Shown: positions 20,252-20,335 of the stretch, one piece after another
How the letters are laid out: each line of letters starts with the position of its first letter
How positions within the stretch are numbered: position 1 is the first letter of the stretch
DNA from: a virus
DNA: 20,335 nt
IMG/VR virus record: IMGVR_UViG_3300023184_003370
Location: 1-20,335 of that record
Direction: 5' to 3' (one strand)
Translations under genes and position numbers: made by a program
Notes under the pieces: model-generated
The model's database searches: none
What the model was told of the DNA's origin: nothing
Seen by the model: only the letters and a program-made list of their open reading frames with translations

Positions 20252-20335
20252 ATGATTTTGAAGCATTCTTGGTATTCTATGTGATACAGCCTGCCCTGTT
20301 TGTGTTTGGTGTGGCTGTGTTTGTGTTTGGCGTTG
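20248..20335 (+). CDS. N-terminus of a membrane protein (partial)
   Basis: The frame opens at ATG 20248, overlapping the previous TGA by 4 nt, with AGGAG (20236-20240) 7 nt upstream, and is still open at the window edge (29 codons). It starts MNDFEAFLVFYVIQP and goes straight into a hydrophobic Val/Phe-rich segment (ALFVFGVAVFVFGV), an N-terminal membrane anchor. Too little is present to say more. Confidence 0.6.
   Translation, partial: MNDFEAFLVFYVIQPALFVFGVAVFVFGV

Overview
The window looks like a piece of a tailed double-stranded DNA phage genome, most likely a large T4-type myovirus or its environmental relatives. Genes are tightly packed, usually with 1-4 nt ATGA or TAATG overlaps. There is a flap/RNase H-type 5'-3' exonuclease, a MazG-like pyrophosphohydrolase, a GIY-YIG endonuclease and many small acidic proteins of unknown function. 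There are almost no non-coding bases. Some of the small proteins (772-1155, 8976-9392, 11602-12045, 13097-13309, 13341-13628) resemble, from memory, conserved unknowns of T4-like cyanophages and related aquatic myoviruses; I could not check this. No photosynthesis gene, tRNA, integrase, structural gene or CRISPR array is visible. Strong sigma70-type promoters suggest a bacterial host with an ordinary housekeeping sigma factor. The host itself cannot be named.

Layout. (1) 1-1155: five small phage proteins of unknown role. (2) 1152-3205: a HIT-family protein, a small Rieske oxygenase-like protein and a PP-loop ATPase. (3) 3238-4474: a sigma70 promoter, a QueD-like protein, a YhhQ-type queuosine-precursor transporter and an intrinsic terminator. 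(4) 4515-13309: an almost unbroken run of overlapping genes. In order they are a B12-type radical SAM enzyme, a GT2-like glycosyltransferase, a class I methyltransferase, QueE, a conserved unknown, a cytidylyltransferase-like enzyme, an SGNH-like protein, the 5'-3' exonuclease, a conserved unknown, a second SGNH-like protein, the MazG-like protein and a small unknown. (5) 13317-15697: a possible T4-type late promoter, a small unknown, a radical SAM/SPASM-like enzyme, another unknown and a ParB-like protein. (6) 15633-18277, minus strand: a translationally coupled pair made of a GT-like unknown and a full-length asparagine synthetase. (7) 18311-20335: palindromes and divergent promoters, the GIY-YIG endonuclease, then small genes including two membrane proteins.

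How the genes may work together. QueD and QueE catalyse successive steps from dihydroneopterin triphosphate to 7-carboxy-7-deazaguanine. YhhQ-type proteins import preQ0/preQ1. The phage therefore seems equipped to make or salvage 7-deazaguanine, most plausibly to modify its own DNA against restriction; FolE, QueC and DpdA-type genes would have to lie elsewhere or be supplied by the host. Around this core sits an unusual load of small-molecule enzymes: two radical SAM proteins, a Rieske oxygenase, two PP-loop/amidotransferase-type proteins, a glycosyltransferase, a methyltransferase, a nucleotidyltransferase and two SGNH-like proteins. Their combination suggests base hypermodification or glycan/surface remodelling, but no product can be deduced from sequence alone. 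The least expected features are the Rieske/PP-loop pair, the QueE iron-sulfur motif split by a 36-residue insert, the QueD with tyrosines in place of two usual zinc histidines, and inverted repeats embedded in promoters near 18.3-18.8 kb.
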